Shown: piece after piece, positions 46,682 to 59,587 of the stretch
How positions within the stretch are numbered: the first letter of the stretch is position 1
How the letters are laid out: each line of letters opens with the position of its first letter
DNA from: Strongylocentrotus purpuratus
Taxonomy: Eukaryota; Echinodermata; Echinoidea; Camarodonta; Strongylocentrotidae
NCBI RefSeq assembly: GCF_000002235.5
Contig: NW_022145607.1
Coordinates: 40,228,029-40,292,028, forward strand
Reading direction: 5' to 3'
Length of the DNA: 64,000 nucleotides
Program-made: the position numbers and the translations under genes
The notes under the pieces: generated by a model
What the model saw: the letters and a program-made list of their open reading frames with translations, nothing else
The model's database searches: none
Told to the model about the DNA's origin: nothing

Positions 46682-47640
46682 CTCTGTCCCTGAAAACAAG
46701 ACATGGAATGTTAGGATGTTGTATAAGGCAGGGAAATTAGATAACCTCATTCAGGCGGCTAATAGGATGAAACTAGATATTATAGGTATTGCAGAAACTA
46801 GGTGGACTAATAATGGATGCATGAAGAGAGATGATTATACCTGCATATACTCTGGAGGAGAAAAACACCAACATGGTGTTGGAATGTTAATCAAGAAAAA
46901 TCTTGAAACACATTCTAGGTTTAATACTGGACATTAAATGAGAGAATGACGTTAATGAAGCTGAAAGCTAAACCGTTTAACCAAGCATTAATTCAAGTGT
47001 ATGCCCCAACCAGTGATTACAGTGATGAACAAGTAGAAAAATATTACGATCAAATAGATGAAATGCTAAAGCACTGTAAATCAACAGAAGTTGTTATCGT
47101 GATAGGTGATTGGAATGATAAAGACGGGGAAGGTAAGGATGGAAAGATTGTTGGACAATATGGACTAGGCCATCGTAATGAACAGGGTGATCGACTTGTT
47201 CAGTTCTGTAAGGAACATGATCTAGTGATAACCAACACCTTTTACCAACAACATAAAAGAAGAACCTACACCTGGAAAAGCCTAGGAGATGCAAATAGAA
47301 ATCAGATCGACTACATTTTAATAACGAACAGGTTCAAGAATTTAATCAAGCAGGTTAAAACATGCCCAGGGGCTGACAGAGATTCTGATCACAACCCGGT
47401 GATTGCAGAAGTTGAAATAAAGCTAAGAATACACTCCCCAGAACAAAAAGAAACCCTCTTCTGGATGTTAAAGCTCTAAATAAAACAGTCATATCAGAAA
47501 AATACCTTATGGAAGTTAGAAATAGGTATAATTGCCTAGTCACAGAAGAAATAGAATAAACAAATAATGAAGTAAATGACATTGAGAAACTAGAAGTGGA
47601 ATGGAAATGCTTGAAAAAGATCCCCTGGGTCATACATTTT
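46682..47640 (+). mobile_element. RTE-type LINE fragment: endonuclease domain, no reverse transcriptase
   Basis: The frame at 46698 onward reads TWNVRMLYKAGKLDNLIQ and IIGIAETRW (the metal-binding Glu of APE-type endonucleases). After a frameshift near 46920-46940 it continues in another frame with ERMTLMKLKAKPFNQALIQV, YAPTSDYSDEQVEKYYDQID, VVIVIGDWND, TYTWKSLGDANRNQIDYILI and the terminal SDHNPVIAEVE. A second frameshift near 47455 precedes DVKALNKTVISEKYLMEVRN, the linker toward RT. The copy ends near 47640 before any RT motif. Similar proteins are often labelled craniofacial development protein 2-like; they are RTE-derived. Confidence 0.85.
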
Positions 47641-48388
47641 GAAAAATTGACATTTTAGTACCGTTGTGTGTTATAATAAGCTGAATAGTTGTCCGCCACT
47701 ACATCACAGCAACATTACCGATCAGGCAATTTGAACTTGATTACAGCTTTCAAAAATTCATAACCTTATTGTTTGTTCGATTTCGTTCAAACTTTCACCA
47801 ATCTGCTCCCTTAATTTAAGAGTAATTTTCCTTAGTTAGAAAAATCGTAATTTGCTTGTGTGGAAAATATTTATGACATTAGCAGTCATGGATTGCAACC
47901 AGTAACTATGCAACCAGTGTAACCTTACTATGCATCAACTTCTTTGTCTCGTTCAATAATTCTCTTGGCAGTCAGAAGATGTTTGCATTGGATATTATTT
48001 CACCATTGTAAAATTATGCACTAGATATTCAACTATGATTGCAGTCATCACTCTTTGGCATCAAAAGTGTTTTTAAAGTGAATGTTGTGTACATATCCAC
48101 ATTTCTTCTTTCCTACATCCATTGAGCTGATTGATATCATATTGGATGAGGCACGTTTTTAGTTCAAGAACTGAACTTTTTTTGGTATTTTTTGATATTC
48201 ATGGTATTAGGTGTAGGTAATTACTGGCTGGGAGATGGTGACATGCGAATGATGAGCCTACATGGCACTGTCCCTTAAATTGTAGGTGAACAGACGAAGC
48301 AGTCATCAAAATAAAAAAGGCACAATTGTGCTTACCCCACCCCAAGGCCCTGCTATACCACCTGTCACATGCGCACTACGACCGCATG

Positions 48389-51300
48389 CAAACTTCCTCT
48401 CTTAAAGCAGTCCAAGATACAACCAGGGACATGTTGCCAACAAGGAGAGGGGACAGAGGGAGGGACATAGGTAGATACATGTACATAGATTAGTATAGTA
48501 AATAATAAATCAGTTCTGATGTAACTAATTTACCACAATAAATCATATGTATCTACCTATTATTGCTTAGACCAACACAGATGAAAGCAGGGGGCATGTT
48601 CCAAACAAAAGTTAGCGGGGGACCAGGCAAAATGCCGCCCTCAAAGACGCTGCAGCAACACACTCCTCACTCGCAGGAATGTAAAGATAACATGAAACGA
48701 AAGTTGTTAAGTGAAAGCCAGAAGGCAGCCTTCATAATGACATGAAGCGCTTCCCCATGGAAAAGAGCCCAGGAGGTACCAACACCCCTGGTATCATGTT
48801 TAGGATACAGTTGAATGATATTTAGGAATAACCGAAACCCCAGAGGGGAAAGGAGAAACTGATCCACCTACCGACTCCTCTCACAGAGGAGTAGCAAGGG
48901 AAGTGGACGGTGGGAGTCTAGCCACCAACAACGGGCAAAGACCCTAAAAAGGCCAACAACAGCACAGAGCTTCTCAGAAGCCGAGCTTAGCAAGACGGGT
49001 CCCAAAACAAAAAGGGAACCTGAACACCAGAAAGTGCAACTGAGTCCAGTCAAGACACCCCTAGGGCAGGGGCACAGCTACCATCATCCCCCTGGGTGCC
49101 TGATGGACTTCACAGTCAAAGTCACAATCGGAGACTTGACATCCAAAAGCAAACGCTTCCTACCTTACGCCGAAACGTCTGGTGCGAAGCCTGCTCAAAG
49201 GCCTTACTAAACCTGGTAGGTTTAGCTACAGGCCCAGCGTGGTCATTACAACCACGCTACATCGCACCTTAGGCTGAAAAGCTTGATGCTAGAAGCCACC
49301 GTGTGACCGGGGGCTCTCTGTCACTGGGGGAAACTCAACTAAGAACCCGAGGCATATCTGAAGAAAACCGCGAGACAGAGTCCCCCTCAAGCCGACGGAC
49401 TGGGGGCATGCACCCCCAAAGATGGGGTAAGGTGCCGATAGTAGCTGCCCCTGGAGGAGCACTAATAATAATAATAATAATAATAATAGTAATAATAGTA
49501 ATAATAGTAATAAAAATAATAATAATAATAATAATAATAATGATAATAATGATAATAATGATAATAATAATGATAATAATAAATATAATAATAATAATAA
49601 TATTAATAGCCTAATAGTCTGAGCAGGAGCTGGAGGCTTAACCCCAAACAAGGGCCGACGGCACATGGTGGGCAAGCCAACAGCAGCACCAGGCAATCTG
49701 GGCCTGAAAGGTCTAACAGATGCCAGAGAAGCAACACCCGAGAATCAAAAATTGAACCCGAACCTGACCAGGTGTGACGGGGACCGGCTGAAATGCCGGC
49801 TGAAGCACGGGCAAGGATAGGAGCAAACCTCTGCCTGAAACCATGGCGCCCGTCTACTGACAACTTCAGTAGCCCAAACTTTTAACTCCAATAAACATGG
49901 TGACAACTTTGATGCCAACGAACTCAGAGAATACATCTGAAACCGAGTAGGGTGTGAACGGGTCTGGTTCAAAGCCAGCCGGGGCACAGGCAGAGATAGG
50001 CGCCAAGCCACCGTCCAAAAGGGGTAATAAATTTGATGCCAAACTTTGGCGTCTACCGATACCACTGGTAACCCCAGTTGACCGAGCGAAAAAATTACCA
50101 AACCCCAAAACATAGCCGCCTGAGCGGATACAGAAACTGCTGACAGAAACGTTTGACGCCAAACCCTCGCCGTCAGATTACCACTTCGCCTCCTCAGCCT
50201 CATGGCTGGTGGGACCGGGGCAGTACCGCCTCGCCACTTCACAGAAAGACTTAGCGAGCGCGGAGCCTTGGTGCTCCACGGCGTTGAATGGAACTACATC
50301 ACTTGAGAAACCAAGGTCACTCCCGAACGTCTTTGTGAAACCCGGGTCATCCTCGCGCCTGATGTCACGTTTTATCTCCAGACCCAGCCGAGGCTCGGTG
50401 GACGAGCTCTTTTGCTTCTTACCCCTAAATACAGGAGACAAAGCTTGTTTTGTCTCATCGACAGGTTAACGATGAGCAAGAATTCTGGATCTGGATTCGA
50501 TTTCCTCCCCCCAGTTACGGCTGTCGTTACCGCCTCACTAGCAAGTGAGTTTAGGTCGGTAGGGGGGGTTGGTAAGGGCATCTAAAGTACAGGCTCGAGA
50601 CAGGTTGCTCCCCACACCACGTATTTTTGGGCTGGTGTGACTGGAGCTTTGCCCTGTAGTAAGTTGCCAGCGGTACTGCGTCCGGGCCAGCCTGCAGGCT
50701 GCGCCCTGGCGCCAGTACGCTGTGATCTAGAGATCCAATTACACCGAATATAGAAACTTCTAATAAGAGGCTTTCCCCCACGGCACGGGGGTTAGTCAGT
50801 CTTTTAGAGGCCCTGAGCTTCATGGCCCCTCGCTCTGTTGCGATACAGCAGTCATGCAAAGCACGAAGGTTGACCTGGTTTACGCACCTGATTCATTTCG
50901 GCAGTATTTCTGCTTCCACATTTGAGGTGCCTGAAATCACATAAGTGGAACGCAAAGGTCACAAGCTCGCTGAGTGAGGCTTCTCACGAAGCAATGAAAC
51001 GAGCAGGCCCCAGTCACACGGCCAGAAGGCTAAGCTTAGGCTCTAGTGAGGCCGTGTAGCTCGTTGTCTTTACGGATGAGAAGCGGAAGAGCTTGAGGCC
51101 CTGTTCACACCGCCCGTAAAGCTAAAGTTTAAGCTCTAGTACGGCCGTGAAGCTCGCTTCGTCCCCCGTATCTAGGGGTAAGAAGCGGAAAAGCTCATCC
51201 ACCCAAGCCACCCAAGCTTTGTTTTGGGGTTTGATAGTTTTTTCACTCGGTCAACTGGGGTTATCAGTTGTATTGGCAGACGCCAAAGTTTGGCGTCAAA

Positions 51301-52892
51301 TTCATCACATCGTTTGGGCGGTGGCTTGGCGCCTATCTCTGCCTGTACCCCGGCTGGCTTTGAACCGGACCCGTTCACACCGTACTCGGTTTCAGATTAT
51401 TCTCTGAGTTCGTTGGCATCAAAGTTATCACCATGTTTATTGGAGTTAATGTTTGGGCTACTGAAGTTGTCAGTAGAAGGGCACCACGGTTTCAGACGGA
51501 GGTTTGCTCCTATCCTTGACCGTGCTTCAGCCGGCATTTGAGCCGGCTCCGGTCACACCTGACTCAGGTTCAGGTTCGATTCTTGATTCTCGGATGTTGC
51601 TTCACGGGTGTTGCTTCTCCGGCATCTGTTAGACCTTTTAGGCCCGGATTGCCTGGTGCTGTTGTTGGCTTGCCACCATGTGCCGTCCTCCCTTGTTTGG
51701 GTTTAAGCCTCCAGCTCCTGCTGCTATTAATGCTCCTCCAGGGGCAGCTATTATCGGCCCCTTACCCCATCTTTGGGGGTTCGTGCCCCCAGTCTGTCGG
51801 TTTGAGTGGGACTCTGTCTCGCGGTTTTCTTCGGATATGCCTCGGGTTCTCAGATGAGTTGCCCCCAGTCACACAGTGGCTTCTAGCACCAAGCTTTTCA
51901 GCTTAAGGTGCGGTGTAGCGTGGTCGTAACGACCACACTGGGCCTGTAGCTAAACCTACCAGCTTTAGTAAGGCCTTTGAGCAGGCTTCGTCACCCGACC
52001 TTTCGGCGTAAGGTAGGAAGCGTTTGCTTTAAGATGTCGAGTCTCCGATTGTGACTTCGACTGTGAAGTCCATCAGGCACCCAGGGGTCTGGTGGGGGCT
52101 GTGCCCCTGCCCTAGGGGTGTCTTGACTGTACTCAGTTGCACTTTTCTGGTGTTCCGGTTCCCTTTTTGTTTCGGGACCCGTCTTGCTAAGCTCGGCTTC
52201 TGAGAAGCTCTGTGCTGTTGTTGGCCTTTTTCGGGGTCTTTGCCCGTTGGTGGCTAGACTCCCACTACCCTTACTACTCCTCTGTGAGAGGTGTCAGTAG
52301 GTGGATCGGTTTCTCCTTTCCCCTCTGGGGCTTTGGTTTTTCCTTGACAGCGTTCAGCTGTTTCTTATCACGCGGGAGCCCATCTCACCTGCCTCAAAGG
52401 AATCTATCTCTAGATAGTTTGTTGAGGTGGTTCAAAATGGCGGGTCCCGAGGCTCTCTCGGAGGGTGTGCGTCCTCGTGCACATGATACCAGGGGTGTTG
52501 GTACCTCCCAGGCTCTTTTCCATGGGGAAGCGCTTCATGTCATTATGAAGGCTGCCTTCTGGCTTTCACCTAACAACTTTCGTTTCATGTTATCTTTACA
52601 TTCCTGCGAGTGAGGAGTGTGTTGCTGCAGCGTCTTTGAGGGCGGCATTTTGCCTGGTCCCCCGCAAACTTTTGTTTGGGACATGCCCCCTGCTTTCATC
52701 TGTGTTGGTCTAAGCAATAATAGGTAGATACATATGATTTATTGTGGTAAATTAGTTAAATCAGAACTGATTTTATTATTTACTATATAAATTTATGTAT
52801 CTACCCATGTCCCTCCCTTCATCCCCTCTCTTTGTTGGCAACATGTCCCTAGTTGTATCTGGGACTGCTTTAAGAGAGGAAGTTTGCATGAG
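48389..52892. mobile_element. Inverted pair of DIRS-like retrotransposon fossils (broken)
   Basis: Two copies of one family lie in inverted orientation as a ~4.5-kb imperfect palindrome: a minus-strand copy (about 48389-50590) and a plus-strand copy (about 51000-52892) around a shorter unpaired centre. Recognisable parts are a tyrosine-recombinase C-terminal region near the outer ends and gag-like sequence near the centre. The outer ends share terminal inverted sequence (ATAGGTAGATACAT type) with each other and with copy 1 at 42.5-44.5 kb. Each copy is broken by several changes; the polymerase region is not recognisable. The left copy carries an ATA/AAT microsatellite at 49462-49612. The arms are similar enough to suggest moderate age. 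Confidence 0.65.
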
Positions 52893-52904
52893 AGTTGGAC
52901 TAGT

Positions 52905-53800
52905 ATAGATGTAGCATTTTCCCCCTAATTCCTCACAAATTTCAAAGCTGTCCGAGTGTCATAAGGATAACATCAATAAATACCTTGTCCTGAAGACCTA
53001 CAGGATCATCCAAATCAAGCGAACCTTGGATTTTGCTGAAATAGCTGGTTTGTGAGTCACAACTCTCTTTCCTTTGTGTTTAAGCATTGCTGCAAAACTC
53101 TTGTCGAATTTTAAAAATCTTCATGCTTAATCATGTTGACATTGTTAGAATTGAGGAAATGACGCTCAAGTCGGAATCTAATAGTTAACATTGACTTCTT
53201 CATGTATAAAGAACCGTTCTTCCGTCTATAGCACCAGCTTAAAACTTTTGGAGTAGGCCTAGGCCTACATTGTCCAGCTCTAAATTTGGAAGTTTGTTTA
53301 TGCTATCAAGGTCTGTGTTGATAACTTGCAGGTCTAGATCTAGACCTAATCTTCGAAAATATTTATGGGGAATTTCACTGAATTTTTGGTGTTCTTGCTG
53401 TCAGCAGAATTAATCAAGTCTTGCAATTGATCATCATCAAGAAGTTGAAATCTAGGAAGAGTTTCTTCAGCCATTTTTGCCTTGTTTGGAAACTATAAGT
53501 AGAATCTAGGCCAAATTTAGTAGTACGATCGAGACCGCCGGTCGCCTTATTAAAAAATCTAAAAATTAAGCGACCAATTCACACACACACAAAGTATGGT
53601 ATCCGCGCTCGCTCAAAGAACATGTTAACACTTAAACCAATATTTCAGCAAGATTTTATTATTTTCACGGTAACTGGATTTTTGCCAGGATTTTACTCTT
53701 ACATAGGTTTGACATGTTTCGTTTCTTTACGGGAATGGCTAAAATCACGACTGCAATTTCAATCAATCAGATGGCTGGATTTCGTAAGTGAGGTATATTC
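52905..53800 (-). mobile_element. Crypton-like DNA transposon remnant, 5' part
   Basis: Reading leftward from an ATG at 53474: MAEETLPRFQLLDDDQLQDL, INSADSKNTKNSVKFPINIF; then after a frame change DLQVINTDLDSINKLPNLEL; then GSLYMKKSMLTIRFRLERHF; then FDKSFAAMLKHKGKRVVTHK, and GSLDLDDPVGLQDKVFIDV. This order is the N-terminal region of Crypton-type tyrosine-recombinase transposases (SKNTK, INKL, GSLY.KKS...R..L.RHF). Several frameshifts and stops separate the blocks and the catalytic domain is missing, the remnant ending beside the inverted DIRS pair. The leader up to 53800 matches 11148-11200. Confidence 0.7.
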
Positions 53801-53929
53801 AATTTAAATAGTAAATAATAAAATCATTTCTGATTTAACTAGTTTAGTCTCTATAATTTTATAACTTATTAAGCCTAGTTGTGCTTGTTTGAATAATGTA
53901 CCCCAAAATGGGTTGAATAGCAACAATTA

Positions 53930-54010
53930 AAGGAGTGAATAGCAACAACTAATGAGTTGTATAGCAGAAATTAATGGAGTGAATAGCAACAATTCATGGA
54001 GTGAATAGAA
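53930..54010. repeat. ~30-bp minisatellite
   Basis: GGAGTGAATAGCAACAA and TGAGTTGTATAGCAGAA variants, about three units. Confidence 0.6.
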
Positions 54011-54840
54011 GAAAAAAAATGAACATGATTATCATTTACGAACAGTGCTCAATACACGGGGGCGATGGGCGATTCGCTCCCGTGAGCTACACAATCGCTT
54101 CTTGTCAGAGTGCTCACGGGAGTGATTGCAAAATTAAAACTCGCCCAAGTGGAATATAAATAAATCATAAAATAAATAACAAATATAAAATAAAGATTAT
54201 CCTTTCTGTTATAACTTTCACACAATATTGAGTTTCAACTTTCAAACCTTAAACTATGAAATGGAACTATGGAAGTTATCTTTTAATAGCGTGCAGGATT
54301 TCTCGCTCGAATTTTGTTATCTTTTCCTATTATGTTATTGTTTAATGATTATGACTTTATACTTTTCACCAAGGAATGTTGGAGGCCGCGTGTTTATTAC
54401 TCATCTTCATTACAAAACTGAAAAGGGTCTGCATATAATGCTGAACATTAAGTGTTGAGTAAAAAAAAAAGAAAAAAAAGTGCTCACTACCCTCTCTCTT
54501 CCTCTCTCTCTCTCTCTCTCTTTCTTCCTCTCTCTTTCTCTTTTTTTTTCTCTCTCTCTCTCTTTCTTCCTGTGAATGATTATTTTTCATATTTCTTGAT
54601 TTTGCTTTTTTGAATACTGTTAATCAGAATTAAGATGAATTATACTTGTTTTCTGTTTGTCACTCTATATTTTGTTAAATGTAGAGATTTGCTAGTTTAA
54701 AATTTTGTTTATTAGATTCATTTCAGGAGGTACAGTGTATTCCCCTTATCTCCCTCTATTACCTTGTGTAGTTCTTAGTTCTGAAATTGCTTTACTTTTG
54801 TGGATATTCCATGTCCGATTTATTTTCAAAAATTATTCCC

Positions 54841-54946
54841 ATCATGGGTGTCGATCTGTAATTGATACCAATTGTTCAGGGGGGGATGATCTATTCATTC
54901 ATCCCCCCTGAACAATAGGTATTACGTAAGGATCGACACCCATGAT
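54841..54946. repeat. 106-bp hairpin with C/G-run stem
   Basis: ATCATGGGTGTCGATC pairs with GATCGACACCCATGAT, and TTGTTCAGGGGGG with CCCCCCTGAACAA. A few internal mismatches (TGTAATTGATACCA / AGGTATTACGTAAG). Foldback element or structured DNA; no TSD seen. Confidence 0.65.
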
Positions 54947-56339
54947 TCCCATTATCCATTTAAGACATTAATAAAGTAGACATAAGAAAACGTCTAATGT
55001 ATTAATTATATCACATTAGTCTTCATGATTTTGAATCTTGATTTACTCATTTGAATATTTTTCGTTAATAGTACATTCCAGCAGATTCACAGCTAGCTCT
55101 ATTCTCATGTTCTATTATTGTACAATTTTTGTCTTATTAACCTGCTCTTTTCTTTTCTGAACACTGAAACATATTGAAAGGAACAACCATCTTTCTATTT
55201 TTGTTTATACATGTAATAATAATAATAATTCTACATTTATATTGCGCACAACTCTGCCAACATAATAGCACTCTTGGCGCACAGATAAACAAATCAAATC
55301 AAAACAAATCAAATATATTATATTATGTATAGTTGAGACTTTTGAATGTAAGATTTTCATGTTTATTACACATCATATTCAAATCAAGAGATGCCACTCC
55401 TCCTCTCTCTCTCTCTCTCTCTCTCTCTTTTTCCATTACACTATGATTACACTTATTATAAATAATACACTTTATATACTGCTATTATAGGTTTCAGAAG
55501 ATTAAATAGCCCCTCCTCCTTTCCCCCCTCTTACTCTTTGTAATCTATGACTGTTAAATCTAGATATTATATTTTAATAATTTCCTAAAGATTTCATCAC
55601 AATTATGCCAAGATTTTGTTCTTCTATTTCTTTGTAACTATAAGTTATCAAATTCAGAGTTGCTCAGAGAATGTTTATACATTTTTTATTCATTTAATAC
55701 ATTTTTTTTTTTATTGGGACGTATTTATTGCTCGTAGATACTTGATCCAATATATCTGGACACCTTTTGATGCAGTATAACCTTTACAATGACATACATA
55801 CAAATGTATCTTATATATTATTGCCTTCAAGAAATTAATGATAAACGGACAAAACAATCTACAAACAAAAAGACTTTAAATTAGTAATCAAATAGAGCAG
55901 CCTGCACATTCCTAACAAAAGAAGTACCATTTTGTCTACAATGCACCTTCATTATTAATGACATTAGAGGACAACTCCTGCCATAGTCACAACATCTTAA
56001 GATAATCTCTAGCTCCGACTTTGATTGTGCAATTCAGCCACATGGTTGTGACATTGATTGTTTAATAAACTGTTTTGAAAAAATTAATTAATGAATTAGT
56101 GTAAATAATTATAGGTTTCAGATTTAAATGATTTTAACCAGATTGATGAGATTGTTTTGTATGGGCAATATTTGGTTCATGATCACCTTGATAATTTAAG
56201 GTAAACGAAAAGTCAAACTGGCTTATGTTTCCCATTTATTCTTCAAGTTCTTTTGTGTAATATTTTTAATGTATGGTAATTAGTATCAGTGCCGTTATAT
56301 TATTCACTAGTATTTATTACTATTTTAGCAGTATTTATT

Positions 56340-56440
56340 ACTATTTTAGACTATGCAAAGTACATGAAAATGTACTATCTTAGACTATGCAAAATACATG
56401 AAAATGTACTATCTTAGACTATGCAAAGTACATGAAAATG
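56340..56440. repeat. 34-bp tandem triplication
   Basis: ACTATGCAAAGTACATGAAA and ATGTACTATCTTAG recur three times with one-base variants. Confidence 0.75.
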
Positions 56441-56632
56441 TATAATTTTCCTTATTAATGTTCAAATGTGTTTATTATCCAAATTGTCTTTTTTGTCTTG
56501 CATCTAAAGCTTGATCTTTTGAAGATTTAAAAAAAAAAATTGTTAGGCATCCCACTTGCATTGTTTAAGCAGAAAATTCCAGATGGAGGAATTTAGAGAA
56601 AAACAAAAATCAAATTCATCTCGGGACTGAAG

Positions 56633-56849
56633 ATGGAATTTAGTCTCAGTCACGTGTTGCTTATCAGTCTCTGCACAACAATATATGGAATTATACATGA
56701 TAAAGATCTGTTTGTTAAATTGCACACAAAAAGCAATTTCAAAATGGCTCTTAATATTACTTTGGTTCAGCAGGTAAAGTTTACACATGCAGACGTGCAT
56801 ATGTCAACTTATCCTGAATATGCGATAGGGTTTATTAACCCAGACGTGG
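56633..56849 (+). CDS. Candidate first exon of a secreted or membrane protein
   Basis: The ATG at 56633 (in-frame TAG at 56594 upstream) begins MEFSLSHVLLISLCTTIYG, a hydrophobic N-terminus like a signal peptide. HDKDLFVKLHTKSNFKMALN and FTHADVHMSTYPEYAIGFIN follow, then a strong donor GACGTGG/GTGAGT (phase 1). Without splicing the frame would stop two codons later. No downstream exon in the right phase was found up to 58.6 kb, and I do not recognise the protein. It could be a real gene with a distant exon 2 or a chance frame in AT-rich DNA. Confidence 0.35.
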
Positions 56850-57638
56850 GTGAGTAAACTCTTTTTGCATCAGCAACTTTGTTTTCATTTCCAGACGTGA
56901 AAGTGTTAATTAAGTTGACGAATAAATTAATAAAGTTGTGCATCATTGTGCCATGCTTTAATTCCTAGTATTGTGAGAGCATGAGAAAAAATTACGACTC
57001 AATATATTTCTGGCATCTAAAGTTCATTTGTACTTTGCAAGTGGGAAATGTTCATACCCTGTTACAATTCAGAAATATAGAAATATAACACATTGTTTTT
57101 TTAATTATTAATTGGTAATTGTAAATCATACATTCCAAGTATTTCTGTGAGACCTTTTTTTTTGCCTGTACACAAAATGTTGTACAAGTTTGCTTTTGTA
57201 TCAATATTAATATTGATATTTTGATAATTTATATTATGAACCAAGTTAGAGCACTATATACTTTGTTATCTTATTGTAGTTGTTATCAAACATTCTGTTC
57301 TGCACTGGTTATCATACTAGTTATCATGCTTTACTTTTTATCATAACATAGATTTGATATTTTAAAAAAGATGGATTCATTTATTGTGAAAAAGAGATTA
57401 TATCGTTGCTAATTGTTGATTGTGAAATGATTTAAATGCAACACAAACTTGCTGTTTATATATTCATGCGTTTATGTTATTGAAGGGATGATTGCAATAC
57501 CTGATACTGTGTTAACAACACTTCTAATTTGCCATAGTATGTTTGAAATTCTTATATCACATATAATTACTGGTATATATTTGTTAGTAATGGCCATACT
57601 CTAATATAATTTGATTGTAGAACCCCCATAATCTCCTG

Positions 57639-57932
57639 TTAACATATCCAGGAGCTCTCATTTTGATGAGGGTGGAGGCTGTAGTCCTCCTGAAGCCTGG
57701 CATAAGCTTCCTTGTTAGCTTGGTATGGTGTACATGTATGTACCATATTCATGGATGCATACGTGTGTACCTCTGGTGAGTTAGGAACTGTCACAAGTGT
57801 AGCTATACCACAAATTGCATTCATTCTTTTAACCATGTCATACAAGTGTATGTTCCCACTAAGCAGTATTATCTGCTTCATCTTGTTGTTTATACAGGGA
57901 TATGTCCCTTGTATGTGTACTAGCTTAGGCAA
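57639..57932 (-). other. Unassigned open frame
   Basis: 97 codons open on the minus strand from a TTG (no ATG at this end): LPKLVHIQGTYPCINNKMKQ, GNIHLYDMVKRMNAICGIAT, then VTVPNSPEVHTYASMN. The amino-acid composition looks protein-like, but there are no splice signals, motif or homologue I can name. The opposite strand is also open, so support is weak. Confidence 0.2.
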
Positions 57933-58880
57933 GGTGCCTGTTCATGTTAAAGCAATGTTTGAGAATAAATTTGACTTTGTTTTTCCCTTCTGAAAACAAA
58001 TGTTTACACTATTTAGATGTTCAAATGGCCTCGTAAAATGTTGGTCAGTAATGGTAGGATACTATAGTGCCTATACATCTGTGATGTCTCTATTTGGGAA
58101 ACATGGTTACATGGTTAAAAGAATGTTTGACTGGTATAGTGCCATCCACTGTATATTTATAGGAGAGTGTATAGCTTTATTGGTAGACAGTTTCCTACCA
58201 TACAACATTGTTTGTTGTATTGATAATCAATGTTCCACTAGAACAACATACCTTTATGTTCAAGGTTTGATTATAAGATGTTAGCAGAATATGTAAGAGA
58301 GGGGAATAGGAGGAATTCATAGTATGTTTCCTCCCATTGTCTTATATGTTTGTGTCACGTCAGTGCATACCCTCTCTCTCTCTTTACTTGACATTTAAAC
58401 TGCTGCTTTTTACATAACGATGAAGATACGTACATTTTGTAGTATATACCAGTTTGGTGTAGCCAGGCAAATATGTAGCCTGTTCTTCTGCACCTTTTCC
58501 CTGAACTGGTATTTTTGTATGGTTTTAGGATAGACATATATCCTTATCGTTTTCATACAGTGGATGGTTTAGCATTGAAATACCTGCACCCTTTTTTTAT
58601 CTTTTTTTTTTACTACAGGTGGCAAGTAAGCTTTACTGAGATTCTCTTTTGGAACTCTATAGTGCCTTTGCCCTTAGAGGGCTGGGGCGTCTGGTCATAA
58701 CAAATATTTTTTTGAAGGGGGTGAGAATGGGAGGATGGAGCCCCTCCTAGTTGAGCTAAACAACAGGAATTACAGGACAGTGGTAGGGAATACCCAAGTC
58801 TGGGCCAATGGATGATAAAAAAAGGCAAAATGTGCCGGTCAGAATGTACCCCTCCCTGATCCTTAAACACAACAGATAGG

Positions 58881-59092
58881 GAGGAGCTTCAATCAATTGC
58901 TCCTCTCATTATCTGTTGTAAGCTAAACGGGGAGGGGAAATGCAGGACACCAACTTCAAATGGGTCCCTCCCCTGCATACAGTGACAGGGAGGAGCTTCA
59001 ATCAATTGCTCCTCTCATTGCCTGTTGTAAGCTAGAAGGGGAGGAGAAACTCAGAATACCATCTTCAAATGGGTCCCTCCCCTGCATACCAA
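58881..59092. repeat. Tandem pair of ~105-bp units
   Basis: GGGAGGAGCTTCAATCAATT, GCTCCTCTCATT, CTGTTGTAAGCTA and CTTCAAATGGGTCCCTCCCC occur twice in a row. A looser relative follows to about 59240 (GGGCTCCTCCCATTATTA). GGGAGGAG / CTCCTC pairing gives hairpin potential. Confidence 0.7.
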
Positions 59093-59587
59093 TGCATATA
59101 TACAGTGACAGGGAGGAGCCTAGCTAGTGGCATATATAAGCAGTGCTCTTACATTGATGGGCTCCTCCCATTATTATACTATAGGGGAGGGGCAATAAAG
59201 TACCTCATCCCAAATATACCACGTTCGACTCATATGGGAGGGGCAAAGAATCACATGAGGAATTTCCCCCATCTCATACCCCCTTCTAATTTCATCAATA
59301 GTTAAATCCTCATCCTATCAAAGTTGGTTGACGATACAAGAATTAGATTTTGAGTTCCACAAGGATAATTTCCAATTGGTACTAGGATGATTATTTCCAT
59401 TGGACATAATGAAGTTCATTTGTCCAACATTCATCCAATATCTGTACTATTGCGTGATCAAGGTAAATCTACTTGCCACCTGTAACCATGGTAACTGCAC
59501 ATCCTGTGCTATGTAGGACCCACATGACAGGTTTGATGGCAAGAGGAGACATTCAAGAAATGTCTTCATGACATCTCCAGTCACATC

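Noticed and set aside
57712-58284. Plus-strand hydrophobic open frames as a membrane protein
   Set aside because: They start with TTG rather than ATG, overlap an equally open minus frame, and show no splice signals in matching phase.
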